Source: Stenopsyche tienmushanensis (taxonomy: Eukaryota; Arthropoda; Insecta; Trichoptera; Stenopsychidae). From it: DNA of 64,000 nucleotides. Positions 46,520 through 60,851 of this stretch are shown here, in pieces; the stretch's first letter is position 1, and each line of letters starts with the position of its first letter. The translations under genes were made by a program, and so were the position numbers. The notes beneath the pieces are model-generated. The model saw nothing but the letters and a program-made list of their open reading frames with translations, ran no database searches and had not been told where the DNA came from. Location of the stretch: positions 248,001-312,000 of the forward strand of contig WACJ01000126.1 in assembly GCA_008973525.1 (NCBI GenBank). The letters run 5' to 3'.

Positions 46520-48489
46520 GTTTATATATTTTTAATATCGCTCTACGCTTTCATTCAGCTTCATTAAATATAAAAAATATTTTGTACATCTAAAAAATAG
46601 ACAAGAAAATTAACAATTATTTTTTATTAGCGCGTTTTCATTGTTCCCAGTTCAGTATACACATAATAAGGACAGTTTTGACCCAGTTATAAAATTAATT
46701 ATCACATAAATTACAATGATTTTTTATTGATAAATCATAATGGACGATTAAATTTGTATTTATTAAATCAATATTATCATGTATTTTTTTATAAATCTCC
46801 GGTTAAACACTATATTTATTTTTAAATATTTTTATGTATTAAAATAATCAGATCTTTTTATTATAATTATTATTATCTTCAATCTCTATCAATGAGGGTC
46901 TTTATAGAAAATTATTAATGAATTAAATTTGAATTAAAAAAATATAATAAATCATAAAAATAATATAATTAAATTGTAGATTATTTTGAAATCACATTGT
47001 ATTTTATTTGTAAATTTTAATATTTTTGATGATTATATTTAGAGAACTTTTTCGTTATAAATTAATTAATAATAATTTAAAAAATTGTTGTAAGCTTGAA
47101 CAAAATTAATCTGGAATTATTCCTGGAATATAAACACGGTACACATTTTGATAGATAACGGATATGCAATTATTGCTACAAAGTTTACGTCTATACAAAC
47201 GAAAAGTCGACTGAAAATATATGATAAATGTAGTAAAATATTGTAGGATTCGGAACAAAAGAAAAAAATTCGGATATGAAGCCAGTGTAATTGAACATTT
47301 CGTTAGCGCGGAGAAATAAGGTTATGATATTAAATCGATAAAACTTCCGCAATTTTATTTGTATCAATGGGACAAACTACAATGGCCGAGTTGTTGTGCG
47401 ACGATTTCGTAACGTTTTGACTGAAAACACGAGCGAAATTTAGATTCTGAGATGATTTATACTCACGCATTTAACAGCTTAGAGGTAAATAGAGTCGTGC
47501 GCCTAGTATTTCGATGTCAAGCAATCGACGCGACACGTAATCTTTCATTTCGAATCTGCTTCCTTATAATTATCATGGCACTTGGTGATTATTATTTTAC
47601 AATGTTTTATCTCTAAGCTAGTTTTGCATTCTGATCTTCGATTCAGACATCCTGCACGCGATCGGAGAAAAAATTGGTTTCGATTTGTGAAGCGGATGAG
47701 ACATTACGACAGCTGACCCCGAAAAGGCGGCACCCTAAAGTGGCCTACTGCCATACATACACAGCTTTACGTTTTATACGCACACGCGCGAGATGAATCC
47801 TCAAATTTAAATATATTTTTATTATTAACTCAATTAATTCCTAATATCGAATACATTTATGATTTAGAAAAGCATTTATAATTACATCAAATTTCCAAAC
47901 AAAATAAAAAGCATGCTTAAAAATAAACGCAAGCGTAATTTATTTATTACAACAATCAAACAATAAAAATATTTTTTTACACTCGATTAAAATGAGGATT
48001 TTAAATATTTTTAAATCAAATACACACAAATGGATATTTGAAATATAAACAATCTGTCATTATTTATTTTTAAATATGACAACCCAGCACAATGCGCTAT
48101 ATTTTTAAATTAAATGATCAATATCTAAATATAAAATAACGGCACAGGAAAACGATTTTAATTAAAATTGTTTTTTTATTTCATTAGCGTTTGTATAATC
48201 TTAAAAATGCATTCAAAGAGTTGCTTTATAAATTGTAGCCAATAAAAAAAATATTAATTACACAAATAGATTGAATATATTTTGTCGCGTAATAATTCAA
48301 AATCTTAAAAAAATTAAATAATCTCTCAGTTTTGAAATATTTATGGACGTTACGAAATATGGTTAGGAAATCAATTGTTTTTGACGCTTTAATTTTTGCA
48401 TATAGCCACACCGAAAGGTAACTGGCAGCACTCTTCAGCAGTCAAATTGCGAATAGAGCGGGTGCACTCGGCGGTTTGTTGTTAGCAAC
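46520..48489. other. Divergent spacer between ZUP1 and ING
   Basis: AT-rich; it must hold both promoters. No transposon signature was recognised. Just upstream of ING the sequence becomes less AT-rich (GAGCGGGTGCACTCGGCGG). Confidence 0.5.
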
Positions 48490-51400
48490 ATGACTTCGGC
48501 GCTGTACTTGGAGCACTATTTGGATAGCCTGCAGCACCTGCCTGTGGAGCTGCAGCGGAACTTCAAGCTGATGCGTGACCTAGATGACCGCGCGCACACT
48601 CTCATGAAAAAGATCGACTCGATGGCCGACGACTTGCTCTCGCGCATCGAAGGGATGGATTCCGAAATTATCAAAGACAAAATCGACAACATCCAGGTAT
48701 GAATTGATAGTTTTGACAATATTCGTCTGTAACCAGACGCATTCGCCTCATTATATTTCCGAATTACACTGAAACAGCAAACCGACGCACATGATTTTAG
48801 GAAATGTTTATTTTGTGTTTACTAACGGGCTCTGATCGCCATTGATGCACGTTGACTTAAAATTTGCGCCCATTAACGATTTAACTTAAGTTGTATATGC
48901 AGTTTGATTGCATTTAAATGTATTTATTTAGATAGAGCATCTTTTTTACTTAAATTCCTGAACGGCTCGGTAATTAATTTTGAATAAATGCAAATAGGTC
49001 TTTGATAAATAATGTAATTATCAATCATATTTAGACTGCAACCAATTATAAAAACAATGATTATTGGGAGAGTACTGTGTTTTTATTTAGTACCGGTATG
49101 ACATACATTTTGTTAATTGCTGCTATAAATCGTGCAATTGGTTTCCCTTCAACCCTTTTATGCTATAAAACTCCAGCAGTAACTTCAACGGACATTTTAG
49201 TTTACACAAATGTTTTTGTGCTTATTTAGATTCGATTATAAGAGAGCCACGGCCATAGGCAGTGTCACATCTGTTCAATTGAGGCGGCGGCTAAGAACGA
49301 AATTGGTAAAAGACGCTTTGCCTTACATGTCCATGATTCCTCGATTGGACCTCATGGCTTCAGTTCCTGAGATCTCGTAGAGATACGAAAATATTTCTCT
49401 TCAACTACTCGAGGCGCACTGCGTTGCCCAGCGTACATCACTACTGATCATTACTTTAGTTATTTATTAGGTTTTTATTTAGTTAGTATTTGAACTCGTG
49501 GACCCTTTCGGACACCGTATTCTCATAGTCTTTATGAGAATAGTTTTAAGTTAAAGATTTGACCCGCATTAGTCTTGCTCAGTCTGAAACTGCATTGGTA
49601 CTCCCAGAGATCTTACAAACAGTTTATATGTTTTATTTAGAAGGGATGTGTCCCTATAAGGACCCTTATTGTGGACGGGATTTAAAATTTACATCAAACA
49701 AGTAACAATATATAATCTTTATCATTACATACAGGTGCGTTCAAAAAGTAATACGTTTAATTTTATACAGACGTGATGATACACCATAGCGCATTCTAAC
49801 CTGCTGGATTAGATTGAGTCGAGGGTTAGCTTTAAGATGCACCCTTTAAAAATCACTTTCGAACTATCTGAGAGTCAGGGCGTGTGTTTTCGTGAACCTT
49901 TTTTTTTTGAGGCAATGTAACACGCTGCAATGGATCGCTATCAAATTATGTGCGTTAAACTTGATAAGTCGGCCACTGAAATGTTTCTATTAATTTAGCA
50001 AGCCTTTGGGAGTGTTGTTTAAGCAGGATCGATAGGAGATTGTCCATGAACCCTGTAGTGGATGTCCATCAACCTCCTGAATGGATGAAAATATGACATG
50101 TGTGCATGAATATTTGAAATCTGACCGATGAATAGCATAACAAAACAATCGTTTGTCACATTGTAACTGAAGATAAGAACACAAAGACGCATGGAAACTC
50201 CATCACGATAATGCACCAACCCATAGCGTCTTCACTGTCAATGATTTTTTGGCCAGGACTCAGGTTCTCGAGATGTTTTTTTTGTTTCTTCGCTTAAAAG
50301 GAATCCTGAAAGGGAAACTTTGAGACATAATTCTATATCAACGTAGTTGATGAATTTGTGCGCATTACTTTTTAAACCCCTTATCCTGTACAACTAGTTA
50401 AATGATGAAAAATTATTTCAAAACAAATGTGTCCTAATGTGTTTATTTTGAATAACATTTTCTATTCTATGAAGAAAATTAAATCCATTGTATTATTGAG
50501 ACTTTCTCTTGCAGATTTTGTAACTGGAATTTTATTTAATTGATGATTCATTATGAGTTTCTAAATAAATACATTTAAGACATGTTGCTTAAGTTACATG
50601 GGTTTTGAAATTTCAAAAGATTATATTTATCTAAGTCATAACTTCAATATCTTCATGACAGTTGCATCAAATTCTGTCTGAAGGGTTTTACCGATATCAT
50701 ATACCAGGGAAGACTAAGTCGCACATGATGTAAGATAGTATATGTTGTAAATGTGATTGAAAATTGTACTTTTTTACATATAACAATGTTTTTGAACAAA
50801 AACTCATTGCATTTAATAGTTAAACGAAAGTCTAATTATGTCTTTTTTATAATTTTACAGCTTTCCTTCAACAAAGCAAAGGAATATGGAGATGATAAAG
50901 TTCAATTAGCCATTCAAACTTATGAATTAGTAGATAAACACATAAGGAGATTGGATTCGGATCTTGCGCGTTTTGAAGCTGAAATACAAGATAAAGCTAT
51001 GAATTCGCGAGCAGCTCAGCAAGCCGGAGCTACCGATCCCGACTCCACGACTAGCGCGAGCAAGAAGGGTCGCAAAAGGACCAAAGCGGGCGATAAAACC
51101 GGAACAGGCGTCCCCGGAAAAAAGAAACGCTCTGGTGCTTCTAGCGAGGAAGAAACCACAACGACGAATGCCGGCCGCAGTGCCACAGCCAAAAAGAAAC
51201 AACAGAGGAAGGGGATCGGAACCGGTGTCGGCGCGGTCAAAGATCAAGACGACGGAGCCGATCTTTCTTCCGTTACCGGGATCGCTCATCCCAGTGACGT
51301 TTTGGACATGCCAGTTGACCCGAACGAGCCGACATACTGTCTCTGCCATCAAGTGTCTTACGGTGAGATGATCGGGTGCGACAATCCGGACTGTCCGATT

Positions 51401-51493
51401 GAATGGTTCCACTTTGCCTGCGTCGGGCTTACCATCAAACCGAAAGGGAAATGGTATTGTCCGAAATGTTCGCAAGATCGGAAACGTAAGTAA
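48490..51493 (+). CDS. Inhibitor of growth protein, ING4/ING5 type
   Basis: ING proteins bind H3K4me3 through a PHD finger and target histone acetyltransferase complexes (HBO1, MOZ/MORF for ING4/5) to chromatin. Two exons, 48490-48696 and 50861-51493, join in phase 0 after NIQ and give 279 aa. The N-terminal ING helical domain (about 1-115) begins [20 protein letters not shown] and ends [14 protein letters not shown] basic, Ser/Thr-rich linker with KKGRKRTK and GKKKR is nuclear-signal-like. The PHD finger spans about 229-272 ([36 protein letters not shown]), and a basic tail ends DRKRK. The PHD and ends match ING4/5 best, although the linker is longer. The stop overlaps a splice-donor-like GTAAGT. 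The intron holds a mariner derivative. Confidence 0.95.
49732..50388 (+). mobile_element. Internally deleted mariner, 657 bp, in the ING intron
   Basis: Ends CAGGTGCGTTCAAAAAGTAAT and GCATTACTTTTTAAACCCC are inverted and flanked by TA. Frames read [19 protein letters not shown] at the N-terminus and [20 protein letters not shown] from the catalytic region, with the middle missing. Full mariners are about 1.3 kb, so this is a deletion derivative. Confidence 0.8.
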
Positions 51494-52021
51494 TTATTTT
51501 GTCGCGAGTGGCATCAATTATTTAAAGGTGGCTGAGACCAAAAAGTTTTTTTAATTTGAGGTATAGTTAATGATAACGATTGTGCTATCTCTTAAATAAG
51601 AAATTGGAAATTTATGTATTTAAATAAGAAGGATGAGTGTTTTCTGTTATTTCTCTAATCGATTGAGATACTGTGTATTGGATACGAGGATTTTATTCAA
51701 TACAAAAGAGCTTGACGTGCTAAAACGAGACTATTTACTACACTCTTTCGTTTTTATTCTGCCATTCAACCGTCATAAATGATTTTCACCCGAATTATTT
51801 AATACCCCCATTGATAGATCCCCATTTAAAACTTTGAATAGTCCCTGCTGCTTTTGAATACTACAACTAGAATTGGATGAATTATTTTTAAACTGTGCCA
51901 ATTTAGAATGACGCCTCATTAGAAACGGACGTCAATGTCCAACGAGTACAAGAAAAGGGATAAAAGGTAGTTCCTTGAAAATAATACATTTTTAGTTAAT
52001 AGTTTAATTTTAAAATTTTAG

Positions 52022-52027
52022 AATAAA
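52022..52027 (+). terminator. Possible polyadenylation signal for ING
   Basis: AATAAA about 530 nt after the stop codon; other AT-rich candidates exist. Confidence 0.35.
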
Positions 52028-52029
52028 AT

Positions 52030-55009
52030 GTTCTTTTAAATGTGAAATAAATTAAGAGATTTCCGTAGCATAAATTTGTAGCGGTTGATTTATTTTTATT
52101 TATAACGCACAATATGTTTTTGATTATATTTCATCTTTGACTCTTTCGAGACGGCCGACTCATACGCGGGTCTTTTGATTAGGGACCGAAGTCTCGCTTG
52201 TGAGTCTTTCGGTATTCTTAGAGCGAATTAAAAGACTCAAATATGAATATCCCGTCGCGAAAGTGTTGAAATCTAATCCGGTCTACATTTAGCTCGCATA
52301 TTTGCACTATTATATGGCTGTGTGTTAGCAAATAAAGAGTATTTATAAGGTAGAAAAGCTTCTGCGTATTGATTTGCAACACTGAGATTATCATATTGTA
52401 TAGGTAAAAGAGGCGGTGTAATTTTTAGAGAACAAAATGAAATACAGAGAACGCTCATATATTGGGAACAAAATAAATTTTAGCTGTGTTAAGGCGAGGG
52501 TTTAAATTATCTGAAAATTGATGGATTTTTTATTTTTTTAAATGTACGTAAATTTATGTGAAATCATTTTGTCCGCGTTTAGCTTTTAAAAAAGTTCTTT
52601 TTGGTTCTCACCTCTGGTAAAAATCCTGGTTGCGTTCTACATTCCGTTACGATGCTATTTATTTGAATTCCGGGATTCTTAAAATATTTTTCGCTATGTT
52701 TTATTTTCAACATATCTGATTTATTGTTTCTTATTGCTCGATTTTTTCTTGGATTTGACGAGCAAATTGCGTTCAAATATCGGTCATAATCTTTGAATTG
52801 ATATTACAAATTTTAGTACTGTGAATTAGTTCGATGAAACGATATATTTTATGGGATTTAGAATTAGATTTTTAACATTTTACATATGTATGATTGTTAA
52901 AATTATTTTTGTTATGAATTTATTTTGGTAGACAATTTTTTTCTGTTTCGTGGGAATCATTACTCGCGGGGTTTGATTTCCCAAACAAATTAAATTCATA
53001 TTAAATAGTACATTATTTATTAAATCTATTAATAAATATTTATTTTAACTTAGTATTTGATTAAAAGTAAGATAATCAATCAATGGTCTCACGTTTAAGA
53101 TCGCGAAGGAGAGATATATTTTTGGGCATTGTATTTATTATTACCATCATGTAATCGTATTAAAATACTGCAATAATAAAAAAATTGTATTGTTTTACAA
53201 ACATTCCAATTTTTTTGTACGTTTTGCAAAAAGAGTTTTTCGTTTTCCCAAAATATTATATAATAATTAATTATGAACCTTTCATTGAACTCAAAATTTG
53301 AAAGCGTCGAATGATGGCTCTGCCGCATTGTCTACTGTGAATTTTTGTCTAGCATTGTTAGAATGTATGTGTTTTTGCATATTTTTTTATACTGTTATTA
53401 TAACGTTCATCAATTTTGAATCATAAGCTTAATTCAATAATCCAAGAATCTAATATTATAAATTTAGACGCAATACTAATGAATAAAACATGATATTTAA
53501 TTAAGAAACACAAAATCATGAGTTATATGTGATATAATTTGTAAATTTGTGAATGTTTGAACATTCAAATATATTTAAGGAAAAATTTTGGATGTAAATA
53601 GATATTATTATCGTTATAACTCATATTGAATGGGATGTATTTTGTTTTTATTCGATATATTTTTGAAATCAATTATATTAGATTACTGCATGCATTGTGT
53701 TAAGAATAAATAATAAGTTGTGACTCGCCATTGGAAAAATTTCCAGCTTCTCTTCAAAGAACGGGAAGCGATTATAATAAAACAAAATAGCTGCCTCATT
53801 CATGAATTAAGTCTTTCCAAACGGAAACTGATTTTTTGGGTGCTACGTAGATATCCATCCATCCAATATAAATGCTCGTCATTCGGTATTTTAGAACATT
53901 ATTCAAAACAGGATTAATATTAATTCGAATGTTTTAGAGTAATTATGATTTTATTGAATTATTAAAAGACTGTAAAACAACAAATTCATAAATAAAGAAG
54001 TCTTCGGCGTAATTGTGATATTCTATATAGTGTAATTAGCTTTACACTTAAAGATGATTCTTGTGATAGATGTGAATAAAAATATTATGTGAAGGCAGTT
54101 GATACTTTATAATGAATTGTTGTATTTGTTTAAGTATATCTTAAGAATATAATAATATCACAATATAATTTGTGTTAATGTATAGATATATATATATATA
54201 AATGATATATACATATGGTCAGTCTTCTTCGAGCAGCGGATGTGTATTTGCAATTGAAAATCATACGGCATTAAATATATTATGCAAATGGTCCTATATT
54301 TATTATTTTAGATGAATCTGCTGACGAGGAAGGAATGTGTTCCTTTCATTATAGAGTTAATAAGTTTTATTGTGTAGCATCTTTAATAATTATGAATACC
54401 AGATGCCACGAATAGTCACGGCGAGACTTATATGTAATAAAATATATAAGTACACATCTTTTGATTTTCAAGGTAGATAAACACCATGCGTATGCGCGAA
54501 TCTTTTGAATTTAGACTAATATTTTTTGTTTATTATAATTAACGTTTATATTAATTCTGATTAAAATGATCTTTAACCATAACTGTGTAAGTGAAGAAGG
54601 TATTGTAATACAAATTACGCATACTTTAATAATTTTTTGAAAAGATGCTTTGTGATGTGTACATTTTGTCTTTTCGGTTCAATTTTATTTTCTCCATATT
54701 GTGTATGAAATTTTGTAATTGTTCTTTTTTTAACAAAAAAATGTTTAAGATATAATATCGCTTTTTATTTTTGTTGTTCCTCATTCCTAAATTATATCCA
54801 TATTATGTGATATGACTTAAATCAATTTGAATTTGTTATTTATATAGTTTAAATGTAAACCTATTATATTGATTTTTGCTATTACGCTTTGAAACAGTCA
54901 TTGTTTAGTTTCTTCAGACCGGTTTGCCGTCTGTACGCTTATAATTCAAAATCAAACTCATATTATGACATTTACTCTCATTAATCTCATAAAATCACTT
55001 GTGTGGCGA
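52030..55009. other. Gene-free AT-rich spacer
   Basis: No exon, domain or element family was recognised. Small frames (for example 52579-52776 and 53720-53917) lack domains or splice context. Confidence 0.5.
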
Positions 55010-55260
55010 TGAGATTACGATCGGACAATTTTTCATGGCTGGATGAATCAAATGGTGGCGACAAATCGCAGGTCTTTCCATTGACGGATTAGCTGAAAGA
55101 CTTGGATCAACGCACTCGAACTTGAACAACGTCATCTTGCACCACGATAATGCGAGATCCTATTCAACGACAAGTATCATCAAAAAAACTAGGGACTTTA
55201 AATGAGAGTTATTATTGCATCCGCCTTATTCTTCTAATCCCGTATTTCTATAATACGGGA
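55010..55260 (+). mobile_element. Mariner transposase relic
   Basis: Plus-strand fragments read ILHHDNARSYSTTSI and LLHPPYSSNP, matching the HHDNAxxH and HPPYSPDLAPSD blocks of mariner transposases. Frame changes and lost segments make it non-functional. No termini were identified. Confidence 0.7.
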
Positions 55261-58200
55261 ATTCAAAAACTATATAACCAGAATATTATTGATTAAAATT
55301 GTGCTGTTTTTTTCTCTTACGCCTATAAAACTGATAAATTTACATTTTTTAATAACTTTATTTATACCAAATGTGAAAGGTAACGGTAAACTACCGTATA
55401 AAACAACTCGTTCTCAATACGAGGACATTATGGTTACAATACTATATTTAAAATTTATAAATTGATTAACGAATTCAGTGTATATTTAGGCAGTTTTTGC
55501 GAAGCAGAACTTTGGACGAAGATTTTTATTAGAAATGCAACTTTATCCTAATTATATGCTTGAGTTGTTATAAAATAAAGACAATTACAAGTATTATTTT
55601 CTTCGGAGGAAGTTAATAATACCGTTGAATAATAGCGATCCTTAAATTTCAAAGATTAAATAAGTAAATTTAATTCCAATGTGTGTTTAAAACAACGTCA
55701 TTACCTTTGTAATGGAAATGGTTCTTTCGTTTGAAGTGCGTTTACTGATTAATTTATAGTAGACTAACAACTCTGTAGAAATCATCAATTAAAAAAGTCG
55801 CGCATCAATAATCGATGTAAAAAACAGGGAGTGCATCAAAACTGTATCCATAATTAGCAAGTTGCTGCAGGAGTTGGAGTTGCAGAGTCAGACCAGATCT
55901 GCAGAGATGGAGGCCTGGGGCTAGTGTCCGACCTCCTTGTGCCACTCTTCCGAGAAACAATCTTGTTCAGGGCTGTTCAATCATCTCTTGATGTTTTAAT
56001 CATATTTTGAAAGCTCAGATCTTAGATCCTATTTAATCTCAATGGTAGGATCAAATTTAATTGATTCGAAATTATATATACTCAAAAAAGATATCATTGA
56101 TCGAATTTTCCAATTAAAGTATTTGATTATTTACAAACTGTTATGATTGACAGCTCCTGTAACTCCATCGTACGAAAAGTATGCACACGCTGCGTTGACG
56201 AAAATTGCATCAGCTTCTGAACGATGGCGAGAATTAATAATTATTGGAAACGATAGCGAGCAGAAATTCAAAATTATTTTATGATAGCGTTCAAATAATT
56301 GAGAAAAATAAGCGACGTTTGACAGGCGAAAATTATGATTTAATTTTAACCTAAAAACTATTTCATTTTGACAGCGGCTGCAAATCCAAATCATATCATG
56401 GCCGTATGTTTAGCTCTTATTAGCGTAAGAAAAAAATAAGCATATTTTTGAAACAAGCCTCTTCAAATGTCGAAATATAAATTATTTTTGTCTCAAATTT
56501 ATAAAAACGCAATTTGACATATCGTTGATTTAAGCAATGTAATTTTCGCCATAATTTCAAGTTCAATGGAGGATCATCGATTGAGAAGCGCATATCTGGA
56601 TCATTCGAGGTCGCTGCATGGCCAACTTCATGCCCTCGGGGCACGAAGGTGTTGGACATTCATCCATCAGGGTTTCTTCATCATATTCACAAGTCTGTGC
56701 CAAATTAATGCATTTGGCGTTAAATCTGATTGAATCGAATTGGCGCAATGCACCCCGAATTTACGTGCAATGCAAAATTATCACCAATTTAAAATATTTC
56801 CATTTGTGAGTGACCAAAAGCGCAGTTCAACAAATTGACAGAGGCCCACCGTCTTAAATATAGTATAGTTTAAATTGCGCTTAAAATTAAAAACGAACGG
56901 ACATTTTTGCGAGTGGCAGCACTGGACAGCCATCAAGTGTCAAAAATTTTCGCGCGAGTCAAATGTAATTTCATGCGATGAAATTCGTAAAAAAGGCTGA
57001 TGAGAATGAATATATTATGCAATGGGTTTTAATATTAATTTCAAGGTATAAATTTGAATTTATTTCATCAGGTTTTTGATGTTTATTCGGCTTACGATTC
57101 ATTAATGGATGGTCTTTTGGGGCTGATTGACGTTTAAATAAATCCATCCTTCGTCGCTTGTTTAAATTATGTATTTGTATGGCTTTCTGCGTATTGCATA
57201 TCATCGTTGGATATGGTTTTAAAAAAAAAAACAATCTAAATGCGTTCCGAATATTTTTTATTGAATAAATTGAAGACATTTTAAATTATAGGTTATGAAT
57301 CGCAATGACATTTTGAATAGATTTATCTTGAAAATTGCAATATTTACTCGTTTGATTGCATGGGATAATACGTTTGGAAACCGCTGCCCAACTGATTAAA
57401 TTGCTCTTTTTAACGGAGTTGCAAATCTGATGTAAAACCGATTCAAACTTACATTTGATGATGTAAGAATTTGTCATAATATCGCTTTCATGATGTTATG
57501 TGCTTTATGTTATTTTAACAGTTCTTTAAAGTCTTCCCTGTGCGCAAAACGATCCCTATTAAAAGATGCGATAGTGTGGATTATGGATACGAAAATCATA
57601 TTTTTATCAAGTAAGCAGCCAAGCTGCTTTACTAGCGATGAATACATTAATATAATATTGTTCCAGACTTCTCCGATCATCTTAACACCACTTAATATAA
57701 TAAGCTTGAATCATTTTAAAGCGATGACTGACCTATTTAGTGGTTAACTGTTATGAGAAGTAAAAAAGGCGAATGAATGACAATTCCCAGACAAAAACGT
57801 TTAATTCGATTGAAGAGTGAAAGCGTCAAATGCAAAGGACGTGATTTAATTTCAGTTTTTTGCATGCGTTTGCATGTGCATGACTTTATTAAGATATTCG
57901 TGTTCGATGGCAATGATGTGCCTTTTGGGTCGAAATTTATCTCATCAAAAAATAGGGCAGTGTTATCTACATAGCTGTGGACAATGGACATTGTCTCATT
58001 TATGTAATTACTACATAATTTAAAAATTTACTTCCAGGTATCGAGTATTTAGCTAGTTTGGTTGTAACGACACGTCTTTTTCAACAATGCCAGTCGTTGT
58101 AATTAGTTAAAAGTGGCAATCGTATTTTACGTAGGCGTTTTACATAATTGGAAAGACGTTTAAAGGCAACAAAGCAATGTTTCGATACGTAACAATGAAA

Positions 58201-58547
58201 TCAGATTAACCCTTTCTCGTCGAGTCTTGTCCGCATTGAGCAATTGTTATGTCTATTTGTATTACTCCAAGAGATAGAATGTGCAACTAATGCATATAAT
58301 GGCCCATGAGGATTTGTACATAGCGAATCAAGAAGTAAATGTGGTGAATTTAGAAAAAGTCATAACACAGTAAGTACGCATATAAATTTATCGCCAGATC
58401 AAGTGTTAATAACTTCATTCCGTCCCATTTCAATTTGACTTAATCCTTACATGAATGTGCAGTTCACAGGGTATGGGCGGTTTAAGGCTTTGTTCATGGA
58501 CGCAGACCATGTTCCGTGGAAACATTCGGGCATCGAGTCCGATCACG
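55261..58547. other. Gene-free spacer
   Basis: No exon was recognised. A less AT-rich patch near 55860-55970 and short frames near 56131-57991 show no domain. Confidence 0.45.
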
Positions 58548-58862
58548 AGGCGCTCATTCGTCGTGTCAGCGGTCCGAAAAGTGGACTGGTTGGACACACA
58601 GACCTTGTGATCACTCCGTCCTCTTTTAGGGATACCCGAGGCAAATGAAAACTCCTTGCCCACCCATAAAACCGATGTTTTTTTATCTGTCTTACTAATT
58701 TATTTTATCAAGTTTTAAGTTACAAATGGCAATTTCAGGCTTTGCACCTTGCTCTGTACTTTTGCTGAGCGTGCTGGCATGCTCCGAATAGCGGGATCAA
58801 TAAACAGCTCGGGTCAGTGGAGGGTCCCCATGTTCTTTTGTCTCAGATATGAAGTGATAGAT
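58548..58862 (+). repeat. Inverted repeat family, copy 1
   Basis: Shares AGGCGCTC, TCGTCGTGTCA-CGGTCCGAAAAG, TCCTCTTTTAGGG and CTCAGAT-TGAAGTGAT with the reverse complement of 61980-62372. Unknown element. Confidence 0.7.
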
Positions 58863-59334
58863 CCATGGTTATGAATTGCTCCAAAAACTCAGCTCTATTG
58901 CTGTAAAACATCGCCAAACACTCGATTAAGGCATCATCATAAGGCATTGTGAGCAAACGCGGCATTCGTCTTGCGCACAGCTTTTTCATGTGCAAAGTTT
59001 CAGTCAATAGCCACGGGCGATATCACTTGATCAAGTGCACAACTTCTTAATGCAGTTCAACATCTATGTATCGCCACTTCGCATTCTTGGCGGAAATTTC
59101 TCACAAAGATGTTTTGTACTCAAACGATTACGAAGGGGGATTCAAATATAACATGGAATTTGGCTGTACAAATTTATTAGTCTATTGTCCATCAGATAAG
59201 GAAGCCTCTTGATTCTGTCGCTGAAGAAGTCTCCTCACTAATTTTATGCCTTTGTTTATGAGAAAACGAATTATTACGCGTTGCGCAACAGAGGATGCTA
59301 CTTCTCGCATTCTTTCTTCAATTATGGGATCAAA

Positions 59335-59800
59335 AAGCTTCCTATCCGATGGAATAAATGTATTACTAATAAAAGGAACTATGTGGAAAAATAAGATGAT
59401 ATATTGAAGAATGAATCCTATCCGATGGAATAAATTTTGAATTTAAGATTTAAAAAAATGGGTTTCTGTAAATGTAATACGAACCTTTGGGGTTTACAGC
59501 AGTAGTGATGAATCAGATTTTCGATCAAATCTCTTCAAATTGTCAATAGTAGTTGTGGCGATACTTAGACGTTGAACTACATTAACCCTTCGAGCAGTGA
59601 GCTAATTTAAAATCATCATAAACTGATAATTGGTGAGCTTAGGCGACGCCTAGGGGCAGTAACTGTCTAATCTATGTATACATATATACAGTACATATCA
59701 AATTGTTATATTAACCTTTCCCTACCGGTGATGTATTTACTACACCTCGACTCTAATAATGGCAATATCGATATGAAATATAATAGATACGGGCTTCAGA
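59335..59800. repeat. Dispersed repeat, copy 2 (rearranged)
   Basis: Contains the same two blocks as 23537-23700, but in the opposite order. This suggests nested or recombined copies of one mobile element. Confidence 0.4.
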
Positions 59801-59899
59801 ATATTTGTACTCCTCCGCAATATAATTACGAATCACATCAAAGTATTAGAGTGTGTACAGTATTCATCTGCAGCGACGGAAATAAATAATTTGTCGGTA

Positions 59900-60243
59900 A
59901 ATCGGGAATTTTGCGAGTTTTAGTGCGCGTCTCAGCAAAAAAGGAATTTTATCAGTCACATCGATGGTGTTTTACGAAAATGGGGGTCATCAGCTCGAAC
60001 TAGCATATCTGATGAGGAAACCTCCAACGAGTGTGGAGGCTGAGCGTGCATTTTCAGCAGCAAGTTGCCTGGCTTTCAAAATCAGATCCAGACTAAATGA
60101 CGAAACACTCGATGCTTTAATGTTACTTCGGGCATATTTTCAAAATAATATTGAGTTTTTAGTAAAGAATGAGCAAATTGAGTACACATATAAGATTTAT
60201 GGAGCATTCCAAAGCGCAGTATCGCTCAATAACAACATTTGAG
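59900..60243 (+). mobile_element. hAT transposase C-terminal relic
   Basis: A 92-aa open frame (59964-60242) contains LAYLMRKPPTSVEAERAFSA, then FKIRSRLNDETLDALMLLRA. This is the hAT C-terminal dimerisation domain (PxTSxxAERxFSxxG...KxRxRLxxxxxxxLxxLR). The catalytic core is absent upstream, so it is a fragment. Confidence 0.8.
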
Positions 60244-60573
60244 CGACGCTTTTTAAACATTGATTACATTCAGTATATTTGAAATTCCCGATTGAAGATC
60301 TTATCCATCATGTGTGTGAGAATCGAGATTTCGGTCTATTTGCCTGCTTAATCTCTGTGCCAACTCTTTAGGTCGATAGGGCCTCCTTGATAAGTTTTAC
60401 GGTGAGCCACAAAAATCATGGGGCACTTGTATAATTTCGAAAAGATCTATGAAATAGTCTTTTCAATTCATTTTTTTTATCATGAAAATGAACATAAATA
60501 TATCAAAAGTAAAATAAAATTATATTTTATAGCGTTTTTAATTTAGCTCCCAAAAGTTATGGACTAAAATATA

Positions 60574-60851
60574 AGGGGGACCCAAAACTATTCGCGTATT
60601 TTATAAAAACAATTCGTTTTAAATGCATTTCTACTTGAACAGCATTTTTTCGAGAAAGCTATTGGTTTTTTCATCGTATATTATCGTATATGAGCCATGT
60701 TTTTATTGTATTCGGTGTAGTATAATAATGTTTAATAATAGTTCTGCAAAAAAAAAAAAAAAAAATACTAAGATGTTTCCGCCACTGTATTTGAACACAA
60801 AATGTGTTCAAACATAAGGTCTCAAAATACGCGAATACTTTCGAGTCATCC
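60574..60851. mobile_element. MITE with mariner-type ends, 278 bp
   Basis: Inverted ends (AGGGGGACCCAAAACTATTCG and CGAATACTTTCGAGTCATCC), then matching CGTATTTT / AAAATACG blocks, flanked by TA on both sides. The ends resemble those of the mariner at 39233-40549, which suggests it was mobilised by that family. Confidence 0.65.

Noticed and set aside
50927..51475. 182-aa minus-strand frame
   Set aside because: Antisense of the ING second exon; no family resemblance.
56131..57991. Several 60-100-aa frames on both strands
   Set aside because: AT-driven, no domains, no consistent splice structure.
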